This document shows positions 48,001-57,107 of a stretch of DNA of 64,000 nucleotides, one piece after another (the stretch's first letter is position 1; the number at the start of each line of letters is the position of its first letter). The stretch spans positions 58,810,779 to 58,874,778 of the forward strand of contig NC_090319.1 of the NCBI RefSeq assembly GCF_040869045.1. Reading direction: 5' to 3'. The position numbers were made by a program, and so were the translations under genes. The stretch comes from Eurosta solidaginis. Its lineage: Eukaryota; Arthropoda; Insecta; Diptera; Tephritidae. The notes beneath the pieces were generated by a model. The model did not search any database, had not been told where the DNA came from, and saw only the letters and a list, made by a program, of their open reading frames with translations.

Positions 48001-49215
48001 ACCAACGATACAACAACCATTTAGCCCAGATATATTGTCCACGGACACAAACAACACCTTTGTCAAAAATTTTATCCATTAACAACCTATATCGAAATTA
48101 AATGTCAGAAAATCTTTGGATACGAATCTACGTCTTAAAACCTCAATCCCACATGAGATATGTGTTTTTTTTAAAGATCGTACTTTCATATCAATTTCTA
48201 CAACAATAATACAAGTATAACTATTGTTTTTTTTTTTTTTTTAAGAATTTAAATGCAATGTAATAAAGTTTTAGACCTGGAAATCTGCAATATCAGACAA
48301 ATAAATTTCCGAGCCAGCTAGACCGAAACTTTTGGATCACATAACACTGATAATTTTCAGATGTCATCCAATGTTATTGCGCAAAATTTTTAGAAACCCC
48401 TTCTGGCAGCAGACAGCGTAATCTTTCACTCAGCGGTTAAGTGTCTAAAAACCGTAAAAAGCCCCTAGAAGTTAAACATAAATTATATGCTCACGCTTCA
48501 AATAGTACGCCATGTTCATAGCTGAATGTCTTCATTCCATTGATGTCCGAATTCATTTTATTGCGGTACGGATCACACACTGGTATATCAACACAGCGAA
48601 CACTGCCAAATTTTTCGAAAATACGTTTAAAAATACTTTCACTAGGTTTGACGTTTTCATCATTTTCCATATGTCTTGGACAAAACCATCTTATAGGTAA
48701 ATGCGTTAGATGTATTGTATCTGGACGTTCACCAGCCTTCATCTCATCCATACTGTGAGCATCGCGAAAGAATGAGTCCCAATCATGACGCGTCGGAAAC
48801 TCATCCTTTGGTTCAGTAGCGCGCACACGAAATGATTCACTAAAACCAGATATACGCAATGATATGCCATCTAAACGTGTTATGGCGCTGCGCAATCGTT
48901 TTCGATCTTCCAACTCAGCTTCAAAGCGTATGAATTCTAATGTGCTTTTAGATGCCTGTGAGTACATTAATTATTATAAACATTTATTTTAATTATATAA
49001 CTTTTTTTTCATACTTTTAGCACAAAAAATTTATCCGGCTTCAAGGCATGACTTAATTTTTCCATTAAATCCAAATGTGAAATGGATTTGCCCGTTTTAT
49101 TAGTGGGCAGTGATACAGATATTGTCATCTTGGCAAGCGGCTTGAGATATAAACTATGTGGCAGATATAGTGGCACACAGTCCGATACATTTTGTATATT
49201 CTGAATATCGGTCAT
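36071..49215 (-). CDS. AKAP17A: AKAP17A / XE7 orthologue (SR-related splicing factor), complete
   Basis: Human AKAP17A (SFRS17A, XE7) is a nuclear-speckle SR-type protein that regulates splice choice and anchors PKA. Exons on the minus strand are 49215-49015, 48955-48495, 47441-47184, 46865-46658, 37627-36978 and 36905-36071. All junctions are GT-AG and in phase, giving 870 aa. The N-terminal part is strongly conserved (LYLKPLAKMTISVSLP, KSISHLDLMEKL, SKSTLEFIRFE, FPTRHDWDSFFRDA, ERPDTIHL, VDIPVCDPYR, EYMGFVRAM, FDKTKHLSDA). A charged coiled coil (about residues 270-376) follows with IRIEERKLMIAQRKLESIRLL. Exon 5 adds an Arg-Gly run and exon 6 an Arg-Ser domain (about 593-720) and an acidic/polar tail ending EREVDGV. 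Start is ATG 49215-49213. Intron 4 (46657-37628) is 9.0 kb and mostly LINE sequence. PKA anchoring cannot be judged from sequence alone. Confidence 0.95.
37694..38430. other. intron 4 DNA before the I-like LINE
   Basis: No coding sequence recognised. There may be old repeat sequence around 37700-37900, but I could not name it. Confidence 0.35.
39148..41863 (+). mobile_element. CR1-like LINE, 5' truncated, inserted in ORF1
   Basis: The insert begins CAGGTGGTGTTCTAATG inside the endonuclease sequence and ends with a short 3' UTR and an AT-rich TAAATAAATAAATTATTATT tail near 41850. No target duplication is evident: the host reads GTCTCGTGG on the left and TATAAAGTGAAAG on the right. Same strand as its host LINE. 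Confidence 0.8.
39151..41769 (+). CDS. CR1-like endonuclease/reverse transcriptase, intact 872-codon frame
   Basis: One open frame without lesion to the TAA at 41767-41769. Partial APE endonuclease: GVLMYVHENLQY, IIIVGDFNINM, KIDLLFSN, SDHETIHF. Reverse transcriptase: LRPINTLPADEKIMETVV, PEQSGFRKSHSCETAL, VFLDLKRAFETVDREEL (catalytic Asp), IGLPQGSVLAPLLFTIYIND, IRLFADDALITI (catalytic Asp pair), then VDKIKYLGVWIDKNLRFGEH. The FADD form and PLLFTIYINDI are typical of CR1/Jockey-group enzymes. The 5' part of the endonuclease and any ORF1 are missing, so the copy is probably immobile on its own. The open state suggests recent insertion. The frame can be read upstream to a host GTG at 39145. Confidence 0.85.
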   Translation, partial: GGVLMYVHENLQYSIVCNKAIDRNVWCIVIKLKKYALKWQIGVLYHSPNSSDADFMTYLNNVINEHLRESDNIIIVGDFNINMNISSTYSNQLISLFAQMAMVQRINFNTRITEHSSTKIDLLFSNNEQVKTEHVSGYKISDHETIHFKVPTAKYCKMRKVATVTNWEYYSAENLLNLLRTCDFSSVSHVGIERRTEILNNILTEAMQALTYEKRIQIQLRNKWYDRELKELHKRKFEFYNTARNTGNWVDYNGIKKIYKKTVMYKKKKYMEDKVLDSAGDMKRMWKSLKHLAELTDDRKVVSKIVINGECLEKEYDIANALNTFFVQSIAEINDSIEIIPIAAETSVNNAIETFQFTDVELDDIMNITKSFRNKYGGKKLLSEGVFKDAMIYIAHFYKDIINESINSSIVPNCWKVSTIVPAEKVKNTVRPEELRPINTLPADEKIMETVVKNQLVAYLDKYQIIIPEQSGFRKSHSCETALNMVIAEWKEDITDKKVVISVFLDLKRAFETVDREELLNVMFNNGIRGKSLEWFRSYLSNRKQKTIIGSAVSPVADVHIGLPQGSVLAPLLFTIYINDIKECLKYCNIRLFADDALITISERSAGFAVSKMQEDLDSLYKWLCHRKLKVNVDKTKSMIFCKNQSIMGANNLSNITLKIRNVEIQQVDKIKYLGVWIDKNLRFGEHISYLENKIAKKIGFMYRTCKYISQRHKLLVYRSIIEPHFIYCPTILLLANDTQIKKLQIQQNKAMRLILKCSLRTPKTTMLNMLNWLSVKQSIYYFTLKFIHHMKLGITPNYLNGRIHFNHEIHNYGTRSSGNIRLPRVRTEFAKKTLEYIGYKMYNELPNAIKDCENINKFKAKLFLYCKSLSM
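42739..46432 (+). pseudogene. I-like LINE ORF2: endonuclease, RT, RNase H (frameshifted)
   Basis: ATG at 42739 opens the endonuclease (HFGILQWNMKGL, FIALQETHLL, VCVYIPPQQ, IITGDFNSWSPLWGS, HGSDHFPVI). A one-base shift near 43590 leads to the RT frame 43650-45560: GYRPISLLACLSKVPERIV, SLDFEKAYDRIG, NGIPQGSPLSVVLFV, VIYADDVLLFT. A second shift near 45530 leads to RNase H: YTDAS, AEALAIYLAV, SDSLSAI, GHVGIKGNEAAD, with all four acidic/His positions present. A Cys/His motif CPFCATRSLSVVHLLDEC follows and the stop is at 46430-46432. An RNase H domain marks the I clade. Only a few lesions, so fairly young. Confidence 0.88.
47599..47938 (-). mobile_element. tRNA-derived SINE in AKAP17A intron 2
   Basis: Read on the minus strand, GCGGCTGCCGTGGTGTGCGT begins a tRNA-like head, followed by the body phrases AAGCTTCTCAGTGCAAACTA, GCATGACGCAAATTGGAAGG and ATCTCTTCGGAGGTTATCG. 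They match the SINE at 50990-51340 base for base over long runs. Same strand as the gene. Frames across it are not genes. Confidence 0.85.
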
Positions 49216-50151
49216 TTTTACACATAAAACGTTTTTATTTGTTTTATTATAACGTTGTAGTTATTGGTTTTTTGTTTTAATATTACGAAGATAAACGTGA
49301 TTTGAATTCAAGATGAGATTTTGTTAAATACATATATTAAAAGTAGATACATACATCGGCTCGGAGAAAAGAGATGAATAAATGGAAATATCTTAAAAAT
49401 ATCGCTATCTAAATAAGCTTTTGAATTGAAAGTAAAAAAACCCTAAATCGATCTAAACTCTACTATTTGTATGATTTAACTGCTGAAAAAGTTTGCAAAA
49501 ATTATTGATGAAAAAATCAGCAGTCTATATGCAAAGAGGCGAGTAGCACTCAATCCATTTAAGAAAGATATTTAAGTTGCTTAATGTTAATATATTCTAT
49601 GAAACACAACGACTTTTGCCTGTTAAACTGCTCTTTTGTTATCTAAATTCTAAAATGCTGCTACAAATAAGCGCAATCAAAATTTTTTCACAAATTTTCT
49701 GCGAGATGATGAAAAATTTGACGCAGCCAGAGTAACAGGGTTACTAATAATTCCAATGAGAAACGGTGTAGAAAACTCGGAACAAGGAGTAAAAAGATTT
49801 AAAAAAAAATTTTGCACAAGCAACAGGGTGTAATGAGTTTCATCTATCAATTGACTCCACGTATAAAAAATGGTAAATTTTTACTTCAAAAAAACTCTTA
49901 CAATAGCACAAAAATTGTCAAATGAGTACCTGCAAACGCGTTTTGATCATAATCCGGTGCCGGAAAATTACCATTCAATTCTATTTAAAAGTTATTAGCA
50001 AACGTTTTGTAAAAATTCGCTGTTTTTTATCAGCCGTCAATTTAAAATTGCGTGCACAATCTTTTAATTGAACATGAACATACTTATTTAAAGAAAATTT
50101 ACTTAAGTTCGTTCTATAAAATTATTTAAATCTCGCAACATAAACGAATAT
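49216..50151. other. 5' flank of the AKAP17A orthologue
   Basis: Upstream of the ATG at 49215 on the minus strand. No TATA box in a convincing position and no repeat delimited. Around 49860-49970 there is a weak match to the dispersed repeat at 52425-52570. Confidence 0.35.
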
Positions 50152-50389
50152 GGCCCGGTTTTTCAGTAGGTGATTAAGCTAAGCTTAAACTAAGTTTGCT
50201 TAAACTCTAGTCAAATTTATACCCCAGTTAAACTACTGAGCAGTTTTTCCGTCACAGTTTAAGGCCGCCTTTGAGGTTTGCTTTTTTGTGCGGAAACATA
50301 GGTTTTTTTATTATCTAGATAATTTGTAGATACGGCAACAGCTGGTTTTTGTTTACCCAACAAAGATGGAAAAAAAAAATCTCCAGCGA

Positions 50390-50835
50390 AATTTTTATAT
50401 ATAGTTCAGGAAGTGATATCCAACATCATTATTTAATTATTCTTAAACCATATAGTTCTTGAGTTGATATCCAACTTCATTCTCCAATCACTATCCAACC
50501 TTTGAGAAATTTTGTAAAATTAAAAGTTTTCTAATTGATTTCCAACGTCATTAATATTTTCCAATTAATATCCTAATTTCGAGAGATCTTGAGAAATGAA
50601 AACAATTCTTCAGCGAAATTATATATATAGTTCCGGAAGTGATATCCAACATCATTATTTAATTATTCTTAAACCATATAGTTCTTGAGTTGATATCTAA
50701 CTTCATTTTCCAATCGCTATTCAACCTTTGAGAAATTTTGTAAAATTAAAAGTTTTCGAGTTGATTTCCAACGTCATTAATATTTTCCAATTAATATCTT
50801 AATTTCGAGTGATCTTGAGAAATGTACAGTTCTCA
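50390..50835. repeat. tandem duplication, period about 226 bp
   Basis: The phrase GTGATATCCAACATCATTAT followed by TTAATTATTCTTAAACCATA occurs at about 50413 and again at about 50639. The following bases stay collinear for about 200 bp. Confidence 0.85.
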
Positions 50836-50989
50836 AATGAATATTCAACAAGTTTCTCCAGTTGATATCCTACGTGGAGTTGAAAAAAATCTCCAAGGTG
50901 GTACCACCAAAGCAAATGGCTATTCATTGTGAGAAATAAACACCTAATTGATAGCAGTAATGAGGCGTAAGTAATCAAAAATTATATAT

Positions 50990-51340
50990 GCGGCCGCCGT
51001 GGTATGATGGTAGCGTGCGCCGCCTACCACACCGAAGATCCTGGGTTCATGCCCCGGGAAAAGCAACATCAAAATTTTATAAACAAGGTTTTTCAGTTAG
51101 AACCCACTTTTTCTAAGCGGAATTGCCCATTTCACTCCGTTTATTCTTCTGCCATGAAAAGCTCTCAGTGAAAACTAATCTGCCTTGCAGATGCTGTTCG
51201 GAGTCGGCATAAAACAAGTAGGACCCGTCCGGCCAATTTGTATGAAAAATTAAAGGAGCACGACGCAAATTTGAAGAGAAGCTCTGCCTAAAATCTCTTC
51301 GGGGCTTAGCGTGTCACATTTATTTATTTTTTAAATTATA
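50990..51340 (+). mobile_element. tRNA-derived SINE, near full length
   Basis: The tRNA-like head has an A box (TGGTATGATGGTAGCGTGC) and a B box (GGGTTCATGCC, about 51043-51053). A long body follows (GAATTGCCCATTTCACTCCG, GCAGATGCTGTTCGGAGTCG, CTCTTCGGGGC), then a TTTATTTATTTTT end. Flanks AAATTATATAT at about 50979-50989 and after 51330 look like a target duplication. It lies inside the 1.63 kb element. Confidence 0.85.
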
Positions 51341-51781
51341 TATATTTCATTTTATTTTCGTGAAAAAACTGTAGTATGGAATCTTACATTTGAAGCCAGT
51401 TAAAGAACCACAAGTTGTTAATTAAATTTGTTCAACTTAAGTAATAGCATTTTTTGCTATATGAAAAATTACCTCTTTTACTGAGTACGCTATGATTCTC
51501 GAGTTGAGCCACTGTTTCGAAACAACTCTTGAGATTTTAGAAGTATGCCTAGTTATCAACATGAGCTCTAATGGTACTCAAGCTGAAATGCTTGTTGGGT
51601 ATATTCGACGCCATTTCGAACAAGCGGAAATCACGGATAGGTTAACCAGAGTTTAACCCAACCAGATCGACCGCTTAAGCCCAGCTTAAACTTCTGTTAA
51701 AGTAGACTGAAAAACTGCAGAATAAGTATACACGTAGGTTAACTGACAAACTGAGTTGAACTTGTACTGAAAAACCGGGCC

Positions 51782-53859
51782 TAAGTAGTTAAAGTGGATT
51801 TGGGCTCCTTAAGGCATAGGAATCAACAACCCTAACCGTTAAAGCCGCTTAATTTAATATACCAGAAACCGAATAGGGATATATCTAACCTCGATACTAA
51901 TGCGTATGCAGGACATTCAATGATAATCAGGTTAGATCAAATTTAGGTTTGTCTTCGCAAAGTCAGCATAAGTAAAGGGAGTTTAGTATAGTTTTCCATA
52001 GGAAAGAAGTGACTTAGAATGTTGAGCCATTGTACATGGACCTGCAAAGTGTAAATCCCTTTTACATTAGTAAATCATTGAACTCAAGTCGATCATGACA
52101 TATACTAAGAGGGTGATAAAGGGGGGGAAGTAGTTCAGCGGCGCCCATACTAAGCAGTTCTTGCTAATTCTTGTTGTATTCCGTGTTTTATTTCACGCTT
52201 TCTTTTAAGAGGAATTGGGAAATGTAAAGGGGAATAGAAGACACAAAAGGAAAGTCCAGCAGAATTGAATTCAAGACTTCAATAATTAGAATTCCGAAAT
52301 AAGAAATTGTTCTTTTATTAATAGATATTCACAAAAAACCGAATAATTACCCTCAAACGGCTGCGAAACTGGTGAAAGTTGTATCAGCGCAAAACGCCTT
52401 TTTAGTTAATTCTTTTTTGTGTACAACAATATCACCAAAATTACTTCAACCACATAAAAGTCTTAAACTTTTTTTTTGCAAACATATCTGGACAGAGTAT
52501 AAGTATAACTTTGCCACCTTCGGATTATTGCTTGCGAAATTAAAACGCGTCATTTGACACTTCTCCCGAAATTGTTTGACATGTATTACAAATCGACGCC
52601 TGTAGTAAATAATTCCTTCCATTGAATATTTATTTCTAAATTTAATGCCAAAATCAGTATAGGATGCTACTTTTTCCTCAAAAGATACCAAAATATCAAA
52701 ACTCACAAATATCTATGAATGCGGAATAGTATTAATTAAAGATTTCGTATGAGCCAAGTAACCATCGCACATTTTAAGATTGTGTAATTTTCGTCACAAA
52801 CATATTAATACGCATTCTAGGTATAATAAATAAGTTCCTGACGTATATTTGCTTGTCGGGGAAGCCTTTTTGCACTTCCATTTGAGTTCATCACGTTTAA
52901 ACAGCAAATTGTTTAATTTCTCGCAAATTTTGACAGCAGACCACCAACTTAAAACCTATTTTAAAAAATTAAAATCGGGCTCATGCCATTTTAAATTTAA
53001 AATACTTTTTTAAAGATAAAATAGTGTTTAAGTGGACTATAACAGACTTAAAATGATTAGAACCATGTTTAAACCAATAAAACTCTATTTTATTTCGACT
53101 ATGATTACGGACCATAGTTTTCCTGCTAATCTCAGCTTAAGCGACCGATGTAGCAGCTTTAAACTCTTGCCAGCTTTAAATGGAGTTTAAACTTGCACTG
53201 AAAAAACGGACATTGATAATTTTTGTGTAGTGACCGCGCCATAATGAGTTATTTTATATACCCTGCAAAAATCGTGTGACCAAAAACGCACACAGCCACA
53301 CGAATTTTTGACAGGGGTGACGATTTGGAATGAAAAATTGTGCAAATGAAATAGCATGCTGACAAATTTTGCTTTCCCACAATATATCGTGCTCTCTCGC
53401 ACCTATTATTTTCTTAGGGATAGCAAAATACGTCATTTTTGCGTGCAAAAAATCCGCCATTTCTAATTCTGCAGAAAAGTGGAAAATTTTTTCAATTTGT
53501 GTGATTTACATTTTGCAGAAATTAATATACGGATTCTTTAATATTTTTTGGTCTACTAAAGTGTGTTTTAGCAAAAAAAACTCATATCAATGTGTGCATG
53601 TTTATAAAGAAAGAAAGTGAAATATGTAATTGCATAGTATAAATAATCGTGAGCAATTTTAATGCAGAATAGTAAATTTTGATTTCCACATACATACAAG
53701 AAAAAAATTCTTGTTACCATTAAGATTTATTATCCAAAATTGAAAAAAAAAGATTAGAAAATTCGGTGTAAAAAAACGGCTATGTGTGCAATAAAATAGC
53801 CTCTCTTGTTGAGATACCCCTCCATGGTCTCCATTAATTATTGTGACGGAGGTGTGTTT
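51782..53859. other. non-coding stretch with a dispersed repeat
   Basis: About 52425-52570 is the dispersed repeat shared with 23385-23520. At 53190-53210 the phrase TTGCACTGAAAAAACGG resembles the end of the 1.63 kb element, so a related, undelimited element may lie at about 52930-53210. The phrase ACCCTGCAAAAATCG at 53260 resembles the end of another MITE at about 59070. No gene. Confidence 0.4.
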
Positions 53860-54045
53860 GCAGCAGCAAAGTGAACCCAAACAGTGTAGGTCGTGGTGGT
53901 TGTTGTTCGTGGTCCGCATCAACTGGACCAGGTGGGGCAATGACGCCACATCCAGTTATACCAAGGTATATACCACAACAGCAACCGGGTAATGCAAGGC
54001 CAAGATAGCAGCAACAACCTCCCAAGGCTGGCTATCATCGTTGAT
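53860..54045 (+). pseudogene. coding-like Pro/Gln-rich remnant, unidentified
   Basis: After an AG at 53858-53859, one frame reads SKVNPNSVGRGG, then STGPGGAMTPHPVIPRYIPQ QQPGNARPR before a stop, and continues QQQPPKAGYHR. The composition and absence of repeats look like an exon piece of a low-complexity nuclear protein. I cannot name it. It stands at the head of a row of broken gene pieces, which makes a decayed exon more likely than chance. Confidence 0.3.
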
Positions 54046-54201
54046 TTATAAAAAAACAGTGTTGTGCATCTGTAATGTTTAAATATTTCCTCTGTTGAAA
54101 CAGTTTCCACGATTCACTGTTCAACGAAAGCAGCAGCCAGCGTATGCCACCACCGAACAGCTGATAACAAAAACTTGGATGCACAGCAGTTTAAAGCCAA
54201 A

Positions 54202-55705
54202 ATGGAAGTTGAGGAAATATCTGAAAATAAGGTAAATATATGTTTCGCGTTATTAACAAAATCGCCCTAAATTTTATGAATTAACAGATCGCTACGAACG
54301 ACAAAGCACCCGAACGTGTGATCAAAGAAAGCACTACAGAAATTATTGCCGGCGGGGCCGTATTCTACAATCCAGTACAAGAATTTAATCGTGATTTAAG
54401 TATTTCAGTACTTAATGTATACACAAAGCGGTTGATAAGAGAGCGGGAAGCGGCGGCGCATAAAAATCCACAAAATACAAAGGAAAGCAAGCAATGCTAA
54501 TGACAAGAAACCATACACGGCTGGTGGTGTAAAATACGACGGTGGACTGCGAATATTGGAAGCGCTTGCTGCAACAGGTTTACGTAGCATAAGTTATGCA
54601 AAAGAAGTACCAGACGTGCGTGAAATTGTTGCAAATGATCTATCTAAGGTGGCAGTAGAATCCATTAGCGTAAATATGCGACACAATGGAGTGGAACATT
54701 TAATTGTGCCAATCGAAGGGGATGCAATGTAGGTTTGATATACGAATCAATAGCTAGTGATTTAACTGTAATAATCAATAATAAAATTCGCAATAGGACT
54801 CTCATGTACCTTTCAACTTCATATGAGAAGCGTTTCGATGTTATAGACCTAGATCCTTATGGTTGTCCGAATCGCTTTCTGGATGGCGCTATACATTCAC
54901 TGACGAGTGGGGGTTCATTACTTGTAACTGCGAATGATATGGCTGTGCTGGCAGGCAATACGCCTGAAGCCTGCAATGCCAAATATAGTTCTGTGCCTTT
55001 GCGTATGAAATGCTGCCATGAGATGGGATTGCGTATACTATTGCATTGCATTGAAACGCACTCTAATCGTTATGGAAAATATATTGAGCCACTTTTGAGC
55101 ATTTCTGCCAATTTTTATATACGCGTATTTGTGCGTATGCATGAGGTTGGTATACAGCATTTTGGCCTTTTACCACAATCCATTACTTACCATATCTTTA
55201 TATTATGAACACAGCAAACAATGAATGGTATTTCAATGCACTGGTTGTGATACCTATACGCTACAGCCTATGGGTATTGTAAAAAGCAAGATCTCAGATA
55301 AAGGCAATGCGGAAGTAAAATTCGGTATACCAACTGGACCAAATGTTAATACAAATTGTGCGTATTGCGGTGATAAACATCATGTAAGTTTCAACTATCC
55401 CACTTAAGTATTTAAACTCGAATAAATCAAATTATTTCCTTCTTACTTAATTGGTGCTTAACCGTTTAAACGGTTATGTCCGTTCAAAAAGGCGCGTCAG
55501 TCGCTTTTTCAGAGGGTTAACTGGCACCAATTGTTCACACCAAATTGTTTCTTATATTCCCAAATATAGATGGGCGGTCCACTTTGGTCGCATCCCATAC
55601 ATGATCCAACGTTTGTTGAAGAATTGCTACAAATCATAGAAGAAAAACCGCTAAGTGATTTGGACACACAACGTCGTTTAAAAGGTGTGTTATCGGCGGT
55701 ATGCC
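54202..55705 (+). pseudogene. Trm1: Trm1 (TRMT1) tRNA m2,2G26 methyltransferase, broken copy with introns
   Basis: Trm1 dimethylates guanine 26 of tRNAs. Exon-like blocks are 54202-54231, 54288-54728, 54797-55145, 55215-55383 and from 55570, separated by GT-AG introns. Visible motifs: [31 protein letters not shown] (SAM-binding), IVANDLS, FDVIDLDPYG (catalytic DPYG), ANDMAVLAGN, CHEMGLRILL, LLSISANFYIRVFVR, FQCTGC...CAYCG, GGPLWSHPIHDPTFVEEL. Lesions: a duplicated AAGC at about 54481-54488 shifts the frame, the fourth block is off by one base with a TGA before MVFQCTGC, and the homology stops at KGVLSA, losing the C-terminal third. Kept introns show it is not retrocopied. It could be the locus itself gone bad in this assembly. 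Confidence 0.8.
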
Positions 55706-55749
55706 TGAACTTGTATTGGGTACATGAGTTTTTATGTAAAAAATATTCA

Positions 55750-55912
55750 TCATATCCAACATCAATACCTCGCATTCAATTGTGGACGCTGTACGCAATA
55801 TATTGGGTTCATGTAATATGGACAAGCATATTCTTGATTCCAGTGGCAAGGCCACAATTTCAAATGATGGGGCAACCATTAAGAAACTATTGGATAAAAT
55901 AATCATAGTGTA
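55750..55912 (+). pseudogene. CCT7: CCT7 (TCP-1 eta) chaperonin fragment
   Basis: The frame reads ISNINTSHSIVDAVRNILGS, then MDKHIL and GKATISNDGATIKKLLD. The GKATISNDGATI block is the ATP-binding motif as found in the eta subunit of the cytosolic TRiC/CCT chaperonin. Only about 55 residues of the N-terminal equatorial domain remain. The conserved LGPRGMDK is altered to LGSCNMDK and the segment after KLLD is degraded. It begins within 50 bases of the last Trm1 homology, with no intron or promoter between. Confidence 0.75.
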
Positions 55913-55979
55913 CAAGTCCAAGTGTGTTGACTTATCTGTCAAGCATTCTGACAGGCACTCGCTGGATTCGGAATGACAG

Positions 55980-56698
55980 CGAATTCAAAATGGATACCAT
56001 TACCGAATGCTCCGAATGATTGAAAAATTGAAAAAGTCGAGACGATTGGTAGACAAAAATGTTGTCGTTGAGACCAAAAATGCGACTCTAGACCTGAGAT
56101 TTCCATCAGGTGAGCGAGGCTGTTTGTAGTTTTGACGTTTATCGCTTAGTGAACACACTTGGTATAGGTACACTATGAAAATAATAACACAACGTAGCGT
56201 GCTCAAGTGGTATAAGCTTATCTGGAAAAGATATTTCGTAACGAAAACCCTGGAAGATTACCGCGCCTTGTCTGCTGTGGTTCAACAAAATATAACTTGG
56301 ATGTTTGTTGCTCTTTTTCAATTTTCCTGAATACAAATGTCTGGATTGGAAAAATTTCAAGCAAATAAAGCTTGACGTGCAAAAGTCAAGAAATTACTTG
56401 TCATGCAACGGTAAATGCTTATAAATATATCATTAAAATTGCATGCTTGTTTATGATGAGCCATTCGAGTGAGCATGGAGATGGATGTTTTAAATACTGT
56501 AGAGTAAATTGGCTTAATATATAAGAATTTGAACATTTTCCAAATCTTTTACTAAAAAGTAGCTACTAGCTTGTAGAACTTTATTACTTTACTTTTAAAA
56601 AGATAAATCACTTTAGCATGGGTAATATATACCTATTATTAAAAATTAATACAAACAATATCTTCAACATTTTTTTCTCGATTCACGAACACATTTAG
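55980..56698. other. non-coding stretch
   Basis: No homology recognised between the CCT7 fragment and the next exon-like frame. Confidence 0.35.
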
Positions 56699-57107
56699 AA
56701 AGGCTACAACGCCTGCTAAAGAGCCGGTATCTTGCCAACGCTTTAGCTTGGATTTAGAGGAGGATCTACAAACTTTGCTAGAAGCACGCGCAGCTCCTCG
56801 TGTAGCGAATGTGGATCAACACGAGAGTAACGTTGCTGTTAGCGGAAATGCAATGAACAAAATATTTGAAATGGAGGATGAAAATAAATCCAACAATGCA
56901 AACACTATAAAGAGGATTCCTTATAATAATAAACGTACGTCTGATGAAAGTTTTATGGCTTTGGAAAAAATGTGGGATAAAACAGCATCCGATCCTGACA
57001 GCACACTATTTAAGTACATACATAGCGAGAACAAGGATATGGTTAAAGAAGATGCTAAAAAGCGCAGCGCCGATGAAAATTCGGTAATAATGAAGATTTC
57101 AGGATGA
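56699..57107 (+). CDS. unidentified terminal exon, hydrophilic protein
   Basis: After an acceptor-like ACACATTTAG (AG at 56697-56698) a frame of 135 codons runs to the TGA at 57105-57107. It begins KATTPAKEPVSCQRFSLDLE and is charged and Asn/Ser/Lys-rich (LEEDLQTLLEARA, ALEKMWDKTASDPDSTLF, YIHSENKDMVKEDAKKRS). It has no membrane segment and no motif that I recognise. Codon use and the absence of low complexity suggest real coding sequence, likely the last exon of a gene whose earlier exons are missing or upstream. The stop overlaps the next start codon by two bases. It may be dead like its neighbours. Confidence 0.4.

Larger units (their letters stand above)
50152..51781. mobile_element. 1.63 kb inverted-repeat DNA element, non-autonomous
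   Basis: The terminal inverted repeats are perfect over 17 bp: GGCCCGGTTTTTCAGTA (50152-50168) and its complement (51765-51781). Sub-terminal TTAAAC/GTTTAA phrases continue the symmetry. No transposase. Inside are a tandem duplication and a SINE. The target duplication is unclear (TA-like). Confidence 0.75.

Noticed and set aside
47461..48082. Frames on both strands that look like a small gene (GGCRGVRVACFPTT, NWKGSSAFNLFGGY)
   Set aside because: The DNA at 47599-47938 aligns with the tRNA-derived SINE at 50990-51340, and it lies inside an AKAP17A intron.
50990..51062. Possible tRNA gene (A and B box)
   Set aside because: The head does not fold as a full cloverleaf that I can draw, and it is joined to a conserved SINE body with target duplications.
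53659..54110. Cys/Gly-rich minus frames
   Set aside because: They overlap the plus-strand Pro/Gln-rich exon-like piece and are its complement.
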